NCBI RefSeq assembly: GCF_001543325.1 | Contig: NZ_CP013355.1 | Coordinates: 496,001-560,000 of the forward strand | DNA: 64,000 bases | Reading direction: 5' to 3' | Source: Lutibacter profundi | GTDB taxonomy: Bacteria; Bacteroidota; Bacteroidia; Flavobacteriales; Flavobacteriaceae | Shown here: in pieces, positions 46,078 to 55,431 of the stretch | Position numbering within the stretch: the stretch's first letter is position 1 | Layout of the letters: each line of letters opens with the position of its first letter | Made by a program: the position numbers and the translations under genes | Notes under the pieces: model-generated | Database searches by the model: none | Told to the model about the DNA's origin: nothing | What the model saw: the letters and a program-made list of their open reading frames with translations, nothing else

Positions 46078-48183
46078 TTAACTAATATTTGACCAAATAG
46101 TACTGTTCTTACTAAGTTCTTGGTAGGCTGCTCTAATAAAAATATTCTCTGGAGATTTTAATATAGGATCCACTGTTAATAAATCAATAGCAAATTTTCT
46201 AGCAGTTTTTAATAATTGAGCATCTTTAACAATATCAGCAATTCTCAAGTTTAATGCCCCACTTTGCTGAGTTCCCATTATATTTCCAGGGCCACGCAGT
46301 TTTAAATCTACTTCAGCTATTTTAAAACCATCACTGGTTTCAACCATTGTATTTAAACGGATTTTAGCCTCGTTTGATAATTTAAAACTAGTCATTAAAA
46401 TACAATAACTTTGTTCTGCTCCTCGTCCTACTCTACCTCTTAGCTGATGTAATTGCGATAAACCAAAACGCTCTGCACTTTCAATAACCATAACACTCGC
46501 ATTTGGAATGTTTACGCCTACTTCAATCACAGTAGTTGCCACCATTATTTGTGTTTCTCCTTTTATAAAACGTTGCATTTCGTATTCCTTATCAGCTGGC
46601 TTCATTTTGCCATGAACAATACTTATTTGATAATCTGGTTTTTGAAATTCCCTTGAAATACTTTCATAGCCATCCATTAAATCTTTATAATCCATAGCTT
46701 CAGATTCATTTATTAAAGGATACACTATATAAACTTGCCTTCCTTTAGCTATTTCTTCTTTTAAAAATTTAAAAACTGATAATCGGTTTGCATCATATCT
46801 ATGTGCGGTTTTAACTTCTTTTCGTCCCGGAGGTAATTCATCAATTACAGAAATATCTAAATCTCCATACACACTCATTGCTAACGTACGTGGTATGGGT
46901 GTGGCTGTCATTACTAAAATATGAGGTGGTAATTCATTCTTTTGCCATAATTTAGAGCGTTGAGCAACTCCAAAACGGTGTTGTTCATCAATAATAGCAA
47001 TTCCTAAATTGTTGAATTTTACTTTGTCTTCAATTAACGCATGTGTTCCAATTAAAATATCCAATTCACCCGATTCTAATGCTGCATGTAATATTCTTCG
47101 TTCTTTAACTTTTACTGAGCCTGTTAACAATTTCACAGAAATATTCATTCCTTTTAAAAGCTCAACTAACGAATTATAATGTTGTGTTGCTAAAATTTCT
47201 GTTGGCGCCATTAAAGCCGCTTGAAATCCGTTATCTATTGCTATAAGCATTGTTAATAAAGCAACAATTGTTTTACCTGAACCTACATCACCTTGTAATA
47301 ATCTATTCATTTGTGCATTTGAACCAATATCTTTTCGAATTTCTTTCAATACCTTTTTTTGAGCATTTGTTAAGTCAAAAGGCAATTTATTTTTATAAAA
47401 ATTATTGAAATGTTCACCTACTTTTTCAAAATTAAAACCTTTAATTTTTGCCTTTCTAACAATTTTTTTCCTTATTAATTGTAGCTGTATAAAAAATAAT
47501 TCTTCAAATTTTAATCGTTGCTGTGCCTTCGTTAATAATTCTTGTTTTTTTGGGAAATGGATATTAAATAATGCCTCACTTTTAGAAATTAAATCTAAAT
47601 TATCAATAATTGATTTTGATAATGTTTCTTTAAATTCCAAACCTAATTCTTTAAATAAATGCTGAATCATTTTTGAAACCAGCCTATTTGAAATCCCTTT
47701 ATTAGTAAGTTTTTCAGTTGAAGCATATATTGGCTGCATAGCTGTTCTTAAACTTTTTTTATAAGTTTCTAACAATTCCATCTCAGGATGAGCCATTGTA
47801 ACCACCCCATTAAAAGAATTAACTTTACCAAAAACAACATAGGGTGTATTTATTTTTACAGCATCTTTTATCCATTTAATTCCTCTAAACCAAACCAGTT
47901 CCATAAAACCAGTTTCGTCTCTAAAAGTAGCAACCAACCTACTTCCTCTTTTTTGTTTAACCGTTTTAATATTGGTTATTTTTCCTATTATTTGAATTTC
48001 TGAATAATTTTGTTGTAACTGATTAATTTTAAAAAATTGTGTTCTGTCTATATACCTATTAGGAAAAAAGTTAAGCAAATCACCAAAAGTATGTATTCCC
48101 AATTCGGTTTTTAACAAATCTGCTCGGTTAGGGCCAACACCTTTTAAATACGAGATAGAAGTATTTAAATTATATAACGACAT
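46078..48183 (-). CDS. recG: ATP-dependent DNA helicase RecG
   Basis: 701 residues. The N-terminal wedge/OB region (IGKITNIKTVKQKRGSRLVATFRD) is followed by the SF2 helicase core: LLQGDVGSGKTIVALLTML (Walker A), LMAPTEILATQHY, GTHALIEDKVKFNNLGIAIIDEQHRFG (DEQH box), MTATPIPRTLAM, then the second RecA domain with ATTVIEVGVNIPNASVMVIE and LHQLRGRVGRG. It remodels stalled forks and Holliday junctions. Standard length and a single gene. Confidence 0.97.
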   Translation of the reverse strand: MSLYNLNTSISYLKGVGPNRADLLKTELGIHTFGDLLNFFPNRYIDRTQFFKINQLQQNYSEIQIIGKITNIKTVKQKRGSRLVATFRDETGFMELVWFRGIKWIKDAVKINTPYVVFGKVNSFNGVVTMAHPEMELLETYKKSLRTAMQPIYASTEKLTNKGISNRLVSKMIQHLFKELGLEFKETLSKSIIDNLDLISKSEALFNIHFPKKQELLTKAQQRLKFEELFFIQLQLIRKKIVRKAKIKGFNFEKVGEHFNNFYKNKLPFDLTNAQKKVLKEIRKDIGSNAQMNRLLQGDVGSGKTIVALLTMLIAIDNGFQAALMAPTEILATQHYNSLVELLKGMNISVKLLTGSVKVKERRILHAALESGELDILIGTHALIEDKVKFNNLGIAIIDEQHRFGVAQRSKLWQKNELPPHILVMTATPIPRTLAMSVYGDLDISVIDELPPGRKEVKTAHRYDANRLSVFKFLKEEIAKGRQVYIVYPLINESEAMDYKDLMDGYESISREFQKPDYQISIVHGKMKPADKEYEMQRFIKGETQIMVATTVIEVGVNIPNASVMVIESAERFGLSQLHQLRGRVGRGAEQSYCILMTSFKLSNEAKIRLNTMVETSDGFKIAEVDLKLRGPGNIMGTQQSGALNLRIADIVKDAQLLKTARKFAIDLLTVDPILKSPENIFIRAAYQELSKNSTIWSNIS

Positions 48184-48264
48184 TTATTTTATTTAAACAC
48201 GAAGGTAATAATTCAAACAGCAAAAAAAAATTATTGCAATTTTAATGTATCTTTATTGCTAGTT

Positions 48265-48765
48265 ATGCGCCAAATGAAAACAGATGAAATTAAAGAATTG
48301 GTAAGAAAGAAACGTTTCTTAATTGAATCTTTTTACTATTCAATAACACTAAATAAAAACAACTCGCGAGATAATGCTTTAGGAATGGCTGTAACTACGC
48401 ATTTTTTACAAGCTATAATAATAGAGTTAATAATTAAAACTCTTTTCGAATTGAATTGTAAAGAAACTGCTCCATATTCTCATAATATTTTAAAAATATT
48501 CAACAATTTGAATCAAGATACGAGAAGCGAACTTGTCATATTATACGATAGAGCAAGAATAAGAAAGCAAGAAATGTTTAAAAAATTCGCAATACCTGAT
48601 GTTCAGTTTCATCCGCTCGAAAAAGTGCTTAAAAATAACGAATTAACAATTAAGAACTTCAAATATGATGCTATGGGAAATGACAGTAACTCTTCATTAG
48701 ATGGCATGTTTATGACTGACGTTTTTACGCTTTTCGATTTAAAAATTAAAGAATTCGGCGCATAA
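48265..48765 (+). CDS. Hypothetical helical protein
   Basis: About 166 residues, all-helical by composition. LGMAVTTHFLQAIIIELIIKTLFELN followed by YSHNILKIFNNLNQDTRSELVILYD recalls the arrangement of HEPN-like helical bundles (a long helix, then H-x-L...L), but the RxxxxH catalytic motif of HEPN nucleases is not visible, so that is only a resemblance. ATG codons exist at 48265 and 48274; an upstream TTG start at 48256 seems less likely. It is followed by about 190 bases without features other than the promoter box of the next gene. Confidence 0.55.
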   Translation: MRQMKTDEIKELVRKKRFLIESFYYSITLNKNNSRDNALGMAVTTHFLQAIIIELIIKTLFELNCKETAPYSHNILKIFNNLNQDTRSELVILYDRARIRKQEMFKKFAIPDVQFHPLEKVLKNNELTIKNFKYDAMGNDSNSSLDGMFMTDVFTLFDLKIKEFGA

Positions 48766-48933
48766 CACTATATAGCATATAATCTTTAGATTGAATTTGT
48801 AAAAACAAATTAGCTTTTTTGTAAAAACTTCTCCTAATAATGGTTTATCACTATAATTTCGTTTATCTCAATATCGTTTCTTCAATTCTGAAAATCAACA
48901 AATTATTAACCCATTTTTAAGTAACTAATTTCG

Positions 48934-48941
48934 TATATTTG
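48934..48941 (+). promoter_or_regulatory. Candidate -7 box for the rRNA methyltransferase gene
   Basis: TATATTTG, 18 bases before the ATG, a full TAnnTTTG match. Confidence 0.55.
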
Positions 48942-48959
48942 CAAACTTAATTTTTTCAC

Positions 48960-50168
48960 ATGAGATTACATAGAAACTTAGTATATACAGTTATTGATTC
49001 AATAAAACTTATTTTTAATGAAGGTGAATATGCCGATAAAGTTGTTCAAAAAGCACTAAAAAGAGATGCTCGTTGGGGAGCTAGAGACCGAAAATTTGTT
49101 GCAGAAACTATTTATGAAATGGTGCGTTGGAAACGGTTATATAATGAAATTGCATCTACAAAATATCATTATTCTACCGAAAATATTTGGAAAAATTTTG
49201 CGGTTTTTGCAGTTTTAAAAGGTTATAAATTACCCGATTGGAATCAATTACAGGGTGTACCTACCAGAAGGATTAAAGGAAAATTTGATGAACTTCAAAA
49301 AGTGAGAGTTTTTAAAGAATCTATTCCTGACTGGATGGATGAAATAGGTGTGACTGAATTAGGTGAAAAACAGTGGAGTAAAGAAATTAGTGCCTTAAAT
49401 AAGCAAGCTGAAGTTATTTTACGCACCAATACGCTTAGAACAATAAAAAAATCTCTTCAGAAAAAATTAGCAGAAGAAGGTATTGCTACCGAATTTATCC
49501 CTGGATATCCCGATGCATTACGATTGGTAGAACGCGCAAATGTTTTTAGAACAAAATGCTTTAAAGATGGACTGTTTGAAGTACAGGATGCCTCTTCTCA
49601 ACTAGTTGCCGCATATTTAGATGTAAAACCCGGAATGCGTGTAATTGACACCTGTGCGGGCGCTGGAGGGAAAACATTACACTTAGCAGCTCTTATGGAA
49701 AATAAAGGGCAAATTATTGCAACTGATATTTATGAAAGTAAATTAAAAAAATTAAAAATAAGAACTCGTAGAGCTGGCGCACATAATATTACCACAAAAG
49801 TAATTGAATCTTCTAAAGTGATGAAGAAAATGAAAGGCACTGCCGACAGAGTTTTAATTGATGCTCCTTGTAGTGGAATTGGCGTATTACGAAGAAACCC
49901 AGACAGTAAATGGAAATTACAGCCTGAATTTGTTGAAAATATTATCAAAACACAAGCTGAAATTTTAGAAAGCTATGCGAAGTTAGTTAAAATTGACGGA
50001 AAATTAGTGTATGCAACATGTTCTATTTTACCTTCGGAAAATGAAAATCAAGTGAAAAAGTTTCTAAAAAATAATACAAATTTTAAACTTTTAAAAGATC
50101 ATAAGGTTTCTCCTTTCAAATCTGGTTACGATGGTTTTTATATGGCTTTGCTTGAACGTATAAACTAG
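48960..50168 (+). CDS. RsmB/NOP family RNA m5C methyltransferase
   Basis: 402 residues. An N-terminal NusB-like helical region (about 1-150) and a SAM-dependent methyltransferase domain: motif I VIDTCAGAGGKTLHLAAL (228-245), IIATDIYESKL, and the two cysteines of the m5C mechanism, Cys304 in LIDAPCSGIGVLRRNPDSKW and Cys354 in VYATCSILPSENENQV. It probably methylates a cytosine in 16S rRNA, as RsmB does. The exact position modified cannot be read. Confidence 0.92.
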   Translation: MRLHRNLVYTVIDSIKLIFNEGEYADKVVQKALKRDARWGARDRKFVAETIYEMVRWKRLYNEIASTKYHYSTENIWKNFAVFAVLKGYKLPDWNQLQGVPTRRIKGKFDELQKVRVFKESIPDWMDEIGVTELGEKQWSKEISALNKQAEVILRTNTLRTIKKSLQKKLAEEGIATEFIPGYPDALRLVERANVFRTKCFKDGLFEVQDASSQLVAAYLDVKPGMRVIDTCAGAGGKTLHLAALMENKGQIIATDIYESKLKKLKIRTRRAGAHNITTKVIESSKVMKKMKGTADRVLIDAPCSGIGVLRRNPDSKWKLQPEFVENIIKTQAEILESYAKLVKIDGKLVYATCSILPSENENQVKKFLKNNTNFKLLKDHKVSPFKSGYDGFYMALLERIN

Positions 50169-50216
50169 TTAACATTAAATTAAACTTACTTTTTTTAATA
50201 ATTAAATATATATATT

Positions 50217-50224
50217 TAAGTTTG
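50217..50224 (+). promoter_or_regulatory. Candidate -7 box for the endonuclease gene
   Basis: TAAGTTTG, 18 bases before the ATG at 50243. It covers the TTG at 50222, which argues against that upstream start. Confidence 0.5.
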
Positions 50225-50242
50225 CCTCCCAAATATTTTTTT

Positions 50243-53068
50243 ATGAAGAAACTAATACTTTTATTTTATCTGATATCATTCTCAATATACAGTCAAATAC
50301 CTGCGGGTTATTATGATACTGCTACAGGAAGTGGTTATACCTTAAAAACACAACTTTACAATATTATTAAAGGACATATAGATAATGGTTATACTCCCGG
50401 ATTATGGGATACCTATCAAACATCTGATAGAGATATCTATTATGAAAATGATGGTACAATTATGGATATCTATTCTGAAAACCCTACAGGTGTTGATCCA
50501 TATAATTTCACTTACTCCACCGATCAATGTGGATCGTATGCCAATGAAGGCGATTGTTATAATCGCGAACATATTATACCTCAATCTGTTTTTAATCAAC
50601 TATCACCTATGCGAAATGATGCTCATTTTGTAATTCCTACAGATGGAAAAGTAAATAGTATACGATCAAATTATCCACATGGAGTGGTTGGTACTGCAAC
50701 CACCACTACCCAAAATGGATCAAAACTTGGAGATGCACTAAACTCTGGATATTCTGCAGGATATTCAGGAACTGTATTTGAACCTATAGATGAATTCAAA
50801 GGCGATGTTGCAAGACTTTATTTTTATTTTGCCACTCGTTATGAAAATGTTCTCACAACTTGGGGTGTTTCTTATGCTATGTTTAATGGTACAACAGATC
50901 AAGTATTTGCTGAGCCTTTTTTAACAATACTTATGACATGGCATACCAATGATCCTGTAAGTAATCTAGAAATAGATAGAAACGATGCAATTTATGCGCG
51001 TCAAAATAATAGAAACCCATTTATTGATCATCCGGAATATGTAAATCAAATTTGGAACCCAACTCCAGATACACAAGCACCAACTGCACCAACAAATTTA
51101 ATTGCATCAAATATTACAAATACAACTGCAGATTTAAATTGGACTGCTTCAACAGATGATGTTGGTGTTACTAGTTATGAAATTTTTAAAGATGGCGTGT
51201 TTTTAGCTTCTACAACAACCAATTCATACAATGTAACTGGTTTAACACAAAATACTAGCTATAATTTTACAGTATATGCTAAAGATGCTGCAGGTAATAC
51301 TTCAACAGTAAGTAATACGGAAACCTTTACAACTACCAATATTATTGATGTAGATCCTCCAACGGTTCCTACAAACCTTATTGTTAGTAACGAAACTAGT
51401 TCTACTTTAGATTTATCTTGGACTGCCTCTACTGATAATGTAGGTGTTACAGGGTATGACATTTATGTTGATGGTGTTTTTAATGGAACAACAAGCACTA
51501 CTGCATTCACAATTACAGGTCTTTCACCTACAACAACATATAGCTTAACCGTTTTAGCTAAAGATGGGGCATCTAATGCTTCAGCTCAAAGTACACCTGT
51601 AAATGGAACAACTATTGCACTCTCTAGTAATTGTGCTTCTGAAACATTTACAAATATTGGAGCTAATAATTCTACATATACAACTGTTAATTGGACTGGT
51701 GATGATGGTGGCTCTTGGTCTTCAACAGATTCTAGAACCGACCAAACACTTACGGGAAAAGCAATTACTATAAGAAATGGTATATTAACAGCTCCAACAA
51801 CTGCAAATGGTATTGGAGATTTAACCGTTACAACCCAGTTGGTGTTTTCTGGTTCTTCGGGATCTTTTAATTTGAAAGTTAATGGCGCAATTGTAGGTTC
51901 TATACCTTATAGTTCAGCGTTACAAACTACAACTATTACAGGAATCAATGTCTCTGGAAATGTTACTATCGTGTTTGATGGTAATAGCGGAACTTCAAAT
52001 AGAGTAATATTTGATGATTTATCTTGGACATGCTTTGCAGGAACACCTGATACAGAAGCTCCTTCAGCAATAGTAGATTTAAGTAGTAGTAACACCACAA
52101 GTACAACAACAGATTTAGCTTGGAGTGCTTCAACTGACAATGTTGGAGTAACCTCGTATGAAGTTTTTAAAGATGGTGTGTTTTTAGCCTCTACAGCAAC
52201 TAATTCATACAATGTAACTGGTTTAACAGCAAGCACTTCATATAATTTTACAGTATATGCTAAAGATGCTGCAGGTAATACTTCAACAGTAAGTAATACA
52301 GTAGCCGTAACAACTACAGCTGCCACTACTGGTAGTACTGAATTATTTATTTCTGAATATATTGAAGGTAGTGGTAACAATAAAGCCATAGAAATTGCGA
52401 ACATTACTGGAAGCTCTGTTGATTTATCTAATTATTCTATAAAAAAACAAGTTAATGGTGCTGGAAGCTGGGTAAATGAATTAATATTAAATGGTATTTT
52501 AAACACCAATAATGTGTATGTTGTTGGAAATGGAGGCTCAGCTACTGGAATAACAGATGTATCTGATTTAATTATAACAGGTGCACCAATTGATTTTAAC
52601 GGAAACGATCCAGTTGGATTATTTAAAAATGGTGTTTTAATTGACGTTGTTGGGAATTTTAATGGTGGCTCAGCTAATTTTGCTAAAGATGTTACTAAAA
52701 GAAGAATAAATACCATAACTTCTCCAAATACAACGTATACACCTAGTGAGTGGAATGATTTTGCTGTTGATACCTTTAGTGACTTAGGTCTTTATAATGT
52801 TACACTATCTATTTTAGAGTTTAAACCCAACCTATTTAGTGTATATCCAAATCCTGCAACAGCTTCTAAGATAACTATTTTAGTTGAAGATAATACTGAA
52901 GTTAGTGCGATTCAATTTTATAATTTACTTGGTCAACAAATTATTAATATTCAACAACCAAAAATTATACAAAATAGAATTGAGGTACAAAATTTACCTG
53001 TTGGAATGTATATTGTTAAAATAATTAATGAAAAATCTTATTCTACCAAAAGAATAATCGTAAAATAA
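50243..53068 (+). CDS. Secreted endonuclease I with FN3, lamin-tail and T9SS sorting domains
   Basis: 941 residues from this ATG. Signal peptide 1-17. Endonuclease I (EndA/NucM-like) domain about 20-270 with CYNREHIIPQSVF (His-Asn type nuclease core at 105-117), RNDAHFVIPTDGKVNS and FKGDVARLYFYFATRY. FN3 domains lie at about 278-365, 372-460 and 612-695. A jelly-roll-like region with a single Cys lies around 465-605 (CASETFTNIGANNSTY...TLTGKAITIRNG). A lamin-tail domain (ELFISEYIEGSGNNKAIEIA) covers about 700-830. A Por/T9SS type A tail ends the protein (SVYPNPATASKITI...PVGMYIVKIINEK). It is expected to be exported by type IX secretion to degrade extracellular DNA. FN3 1 and 3 are nearly identical at the DNA level. 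Confidence 0.92.
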   Translation: MKKLILLFYLISFSIYSQIPAGYYDTATGSGYTLKTQLYNIIKGHIDNGYTPGLWDTYQTSDRDIYYENDGTIMDIYSENPTGVDPYNFTYSTDQCGSYANEGDCYNREHIIPQSVFNQLSPMRNDAHFVIPTDGKVNSIRSNYPHGVVGTATTTTQNGSKLGDALNSGYSAGYSGTVFEPIDEFKGDVARLYFYFATRYENVLTTWGVSYAMFNGTTDQVFAEPFLTILMTWHTNDPVSNLEIDRNDAIYARQNNRNPFIDHPEYVNQIWNPTPDTQAPTAPTNLIASNITNTTADLNWTASTDDVGVTSYEIFKDGVFLASTTTNSYNVTGLTQNTSYNFTVYAKDAAGNTSTVSNTETFTTTNIIDVDPPTVPTNLIVSNETSSTLDLSWTASTDNVGVTGYDIYVDGVFNGTTSTTAFTITGLSPTTTYSLTVLAKDGASNASAQSTPVNGTTIALSSNCASETFTNIGANNSTYTTVNWTGDDGGSWSSTDSRTDQTLTGKAITIRNGILTAPTTANGIGDLTVTTQLVFSGSSGSFNLKVNGAIVGSIPYSSALQTTTITGINVSGNVTIVFDGNSGTSNRVIFDDLSWTCFAGTPDTEAPSAIVDLSSSNTTSTTTDLAWSASTDNVGVTSYEVFKDGVFLASTATNSYNVTGLTASTSYNFTVYAKDAAGNTSTVSNTVAVTTTAATTGSTELFISEYIEGSGNNKAIEIANITGSSVDLSNYSIKKQVNGAGSWVNELILNGILNTNNVYVVGNGGSATGITDVSDLIITGAPIDFNGNDPVGLFKNGVLIDVVGNFNGGSANFAKDVTKRRINTITSPNTTYTPSEWNDFAVDTFSDLGLYNVTLSILEFKPNLFSVYPNPATASKITILVEDNTEVSAIQFYNLLGQQIINIQQPKIIQNRIEVQNLPVGMYIVKIINEKSYSTKRIIVK

Positions 53069-53076
53069 CTAAAGAC

Positions 53077-53213
53077 AAAGAGGCTGTCTAAAAAGTGTCA
53101 TTCTGAATGTAAATGAAGAATCTTCTTGAAATTAAACACTTGTATATCAATATGTTGAGATTTTTCACTTTGTTCAAAATGACAAGTATAATTGCTTTTC
53201 AGATAGCCTCTTT
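53077..53213. repeat. Inverted-repeat element between convergent genes
   Basis: The outer arms aaagaggctgtctaaaaag and cttttcagatagcctcttt are complementary with few mismatches. Inside, gtcattctgaatg and caaaatgac add a second nested pair. The 137-base element could act as a bidirectional terminator. Its right arm contains the last codons and the TGA of the DUF2461 gene. Confidence 0.85.
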
Positions 53214-53885
53214 ATCTATTGTAGAAACACCATTTAAATCGGTGGTTAAAATTTCGCTCATATAATTAAAAAAAGGTCGCATTGCTATAAAATAATTATT
53301 CACTTTTTCTAAAAAATCAGCTGATAATACTTCTTCATCAGTAAATTTATGTGTTACTATAAATTGCTTCATTTTAATTAAATCCATATCTGGATGTTCT
53401 TTATCAAAACCTCGTGGAGCTGTTTTTAATGCATTTCCTTTTAATTCGCCAAAATGAGTTACAAAAGTTGTATCCTCAATAATTTCTCTAATTTCTGTGG
53501 CATCCATTTCAAATTCTTTCCGAATGCGAAACAAATCCTCTTTATTTGGAGCCCAAAACCCACCAGCCAAAAAAGATTCTCTCGGACTTATTTGTAAATA
53601 GTAACCTCCTCGTAATCGGCTAGTTGCTCGCACAAAATGACCTCCAAAATGAGTTTTATAGGGAGTTTTATCTTTTGAAAAACGCACATCTCTATAAATT
53701 CTAAATACTTTTAATTTTTCTATTGCATCATGAGTATTTAGCTTTTCGTTTAAAGCAGCATAAAATACGTTTACCTTATCTTGTTCAGCTATAAACACTG
53801 CTTTATGTTTATTAAACCAATCTCTGTTATTATTTTTCTTTAACTTATATAAAAATTCTAAAGTTTTTTTGTTTATTAAGTTCAT
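53199..53885 (-). CDS. DUF2461 (TIGR02453) family protein
   Basis: 228 residues. Family marks are LEFLYKLKKNNNRDWFNKHK, FRIYRDVRFSKDKTPYKTHFGGHF, and GGYYLQISPRESFLAGGFWAPNKEDLFRIRKE. The function is not known. The last five codons (KEAI and stop) lie inside the arm of an inverted repeat, so the native C-terminus may have been replaced. It follows hisIE by 44 bases in the same direction and could be the last gene of the his transcript. Confidence 0.9.
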   Translation of the reverse strand: MNLINKKTLEFLYKLKKNNNRDWFNKHKAVFIAEQDKVNVFYAALNEKLNTHDAIEKLKVFRIYRDVRFSKDKTPYKTHFGGHFVRATSRLRGGYYLQISPRESFLAGGFWAPNKEDLFRIRKEFEMDATEIREIIEDTTFVTHFGELKGNALKTAPRGFDKEHPDMDLIKMKQFIVTHKFTDEEVLSADFLEKVNNYFIAMRPFFNYMSEILTTDLNGVSTIDKEAI

Positions 53886-53929
53886 TTTTAAGTTATTTAA
53901 AACTTCCCATTTATAAAAAATATTTTCTA

Positions 53930-54529
53930 CTAATGTCTTCCTTCTAAAACATCCACAACATCTTTCAATGCAAACCCTTTTGCTTGTAATAAAATTAAAT
54001 AGTGAAATAGTAAATCAGCCCCTTCATTTAAAAATAAATCATCATTATTATCCTTAGCTTCAATTACAATTTCTACTGCTTCTTCTCCAACTTTTTGAGC
54101 TATTTTATTAATCCCTTTTTTAAACAATGAAGCTACATAGCTTTTTTCTGAATCGGCAGCTTCTCTCCTACTTTGAATCACCTTTTCTAACTCAGATAAA
54201 AAACCGAAAGATTGATTGTTGGTTTCACCCCAACACGTATCAGTTCCCTTATGGCAAGTTGGACCAACAGGATTTACTTCAATTAACAAGGTATCATTAT
54301 CGCAATCATTTTTTATGGAAACTACATTTAAAAAGTGACCACTTTCTTCACCTTTAGTCCACAATCTATTTTTAGTTCGGCTAAAAAAAGTTACTTTATT
54401 TGAATCAACAGTTTTTGTATATGCTTCTTCATTCATATACCCTAACATTAATACATTTTTTGTTAAAGCATCTTGTATAATTGCAGGCACTAAGCCATTT
54501 CCATTTTTATTAAAATCTATGTTCATCAT
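53930..54529 (-). CDS. hisIE: Phosphoribosyl-AMP cyclohydrolase / phosphoribosyl-ATP pyrophosphatase
   Basis: 199-residue bifunctional protein for steps 2 and 3 of histidine synthesis. The N-terminal HisI has MLGYMNEEAYTKT, FFSRTKNRLWTKGEESGHFL and CDNDTLLIEVNPVGPTCHKGTDTCW with the metal-binding Cys. The C-terminal HisE has SRREAADSEKSYVASLFKKG and KVGEEAVEIVIEAK. The fusion is standard in Bacteroidota. It is the last his gene of the operon. Confidence 0.96.
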   Translation of the reverse strand: MMNIDFNKNGNGLVPAIIQDALTKNVLMLGYMNEEAYTKTVDSNKVTFFSRTKNRLWTKGEESGHFLNVVSIKNDCDNDTLLIEVNPVGPTCHKGTDTCWGETNNQSFGFLSELEKVIQSRREAADSEKSYVASLFKKGINKIAQKVGEEAVEIVIEAKDNNDDLFLNEGADLLFHYLILLQAKGFALKDVVDVLEGRH

Positions 54530-54555
54530 TTAATTTTATTAATTTTTTATTTAAA

Positions 54556-54583
54556 GCTCATTTTGATAAGCTCAGTGTGACAT
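54556..54583. repeat. Short gctcagtgtgaca repeat between hisF and hisIE
   Basis: gctcattttgataagctcag followed by tgtgaca. The same word type is found in frame inside purL (62957-62984). Confidence 0.7.
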
Positions 54584-54584
54584 T

Positions 54585-55340
54585 TTATAATCTAACAGGT
54601 ATGTTATTTTTTTGCAACTCTTTCTTTAAATCTATAATTTCAATTTCTTTAAAATGAAAAACACTTGCTGCCAATGCTGCATCTGCATTTCCTTTGATAA
54701 ACGTATCTGTAAAATGTTGCATGTTTCCAGCTCCTCCAGAAGCAATGATAGGGATATTTACCAACTCACTTAAATGTGCCAACTCTTCATTTGCAAATCC
54801 GTTTTTAGTACCATCGTGATCCATTGAAGTAAATAAAATTTCTCCTGCACCACGTTGCTCAACTTCTTTAGCCCAATCAAATAATTTAATTTTTGTTGGC
54901 TCTTTTCCTCCTACCAAATGCACTATCCATTCATTATTAATTTGTTTGGCATCAATGGCTACAACAATACACTGACTTCCAAATTTAGCGGCTAAATCAT
55001 TTATAAGTTGCGGATTTTTAACTGCGGAAGAGTTTATAGAAACCTTATCGGCTCCTGAATTCAACAATACTTCTACATCTTCAACTGATGAAATTCCACC
55101 ACCAACTGTAAATGGAATATTTATTGTTGAAGCAACGTCCATTACTAATTTAATCAATGTTTTTCTCTTCTGCTCCGTTGCTGTAATATCTAAAAACACC
55201 AATTCATCGGCTCCATTATTCGCGTAAATTTCAGCCAATTCAACAGGATCTCCTGCATCACGTAAATCAACAAAATTCACACCTTTAACAGTTCTCCCAT
55301 TTTTAATATCTAAGCACGGTATTATTCTTTTTGTTAACAT
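54585..55340 (-). CDS. hisF: Imidazole glycerol phosphate synthase, cyclase subunit
   Basis: 251 residues from the ATG giving [20 protein letters not shown], the normal HisF start and length. An upstream in-frame ATG at 55406 would add 22 residues translated from a palindromic repeat and is rejected as the start. The TIM barrel has catalytic Asp11 (CLDIKNG) and Asp in [12 protein letters not shown], with phosphate loops [12 protein letters not shown] and [11 protein letters not shown]. It works with HisH at 56283. Confidence 0.96.
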   Translation of the reverse strand: MLTKRIIPCLDIKNGRTVKGVNFVDLRDAGDPVELAEIYANNGADELVFLDITATEQKRKTLIKLVMDVASTINIPFTVGGGISSVEDVEVLLNSGADKVSINSSAVKNPQLINDLAAKFGSQCIVVAIDAKQINNEWIVHLVGGKEPTKIKLFDWAKEVEQRGAGEILFTSMDHDGTKNGFANEELAHLSELVNIPIIASGGAGNMQHFTDTFIKGNADAALAASVFHFKEIEIIDLKKELQKNNIPVRL

Positions 55341-55352
55341 TCTATGTTTAAT

Positions 55353-55431
55353 TTCGTCATTGCGAATGATAATGAAGCAATCTCTTTCTTTCAAACAGAT
55401 TACCACGTCGTTTCACTCCTCGCAATGACAA
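55353..55431. repeat. Palindromic cgtcattgcgaa repeat between hisA and hisF
   Basis: cgtcattgcgaatgataatg...cgtttcactcctcgcaatgaca, inverted ends, with agcaatctc inside. It extends to within a base of the hisA stop codon. Confidence 0.85.

Noticed and set aside
50222-50242. TTG start seven codons upstream for the secreted endonuclease
   Set aside because: It overlaps a TAnnTTTG promoter box, and the ATG at 50243 gives a clean signal peptide.
51907-52404. 165-codon minus-strand frame opposite the FN3 region
   Set aside because: It is an antisense shadow of repetitive Thr/Ser-rich coding sequence.
55341-55406. 22-residue N-terminal extension of HisF
   Set aside because: It is translated from a palindromic repeat; the internal ATG gives the normal HisF start and length.
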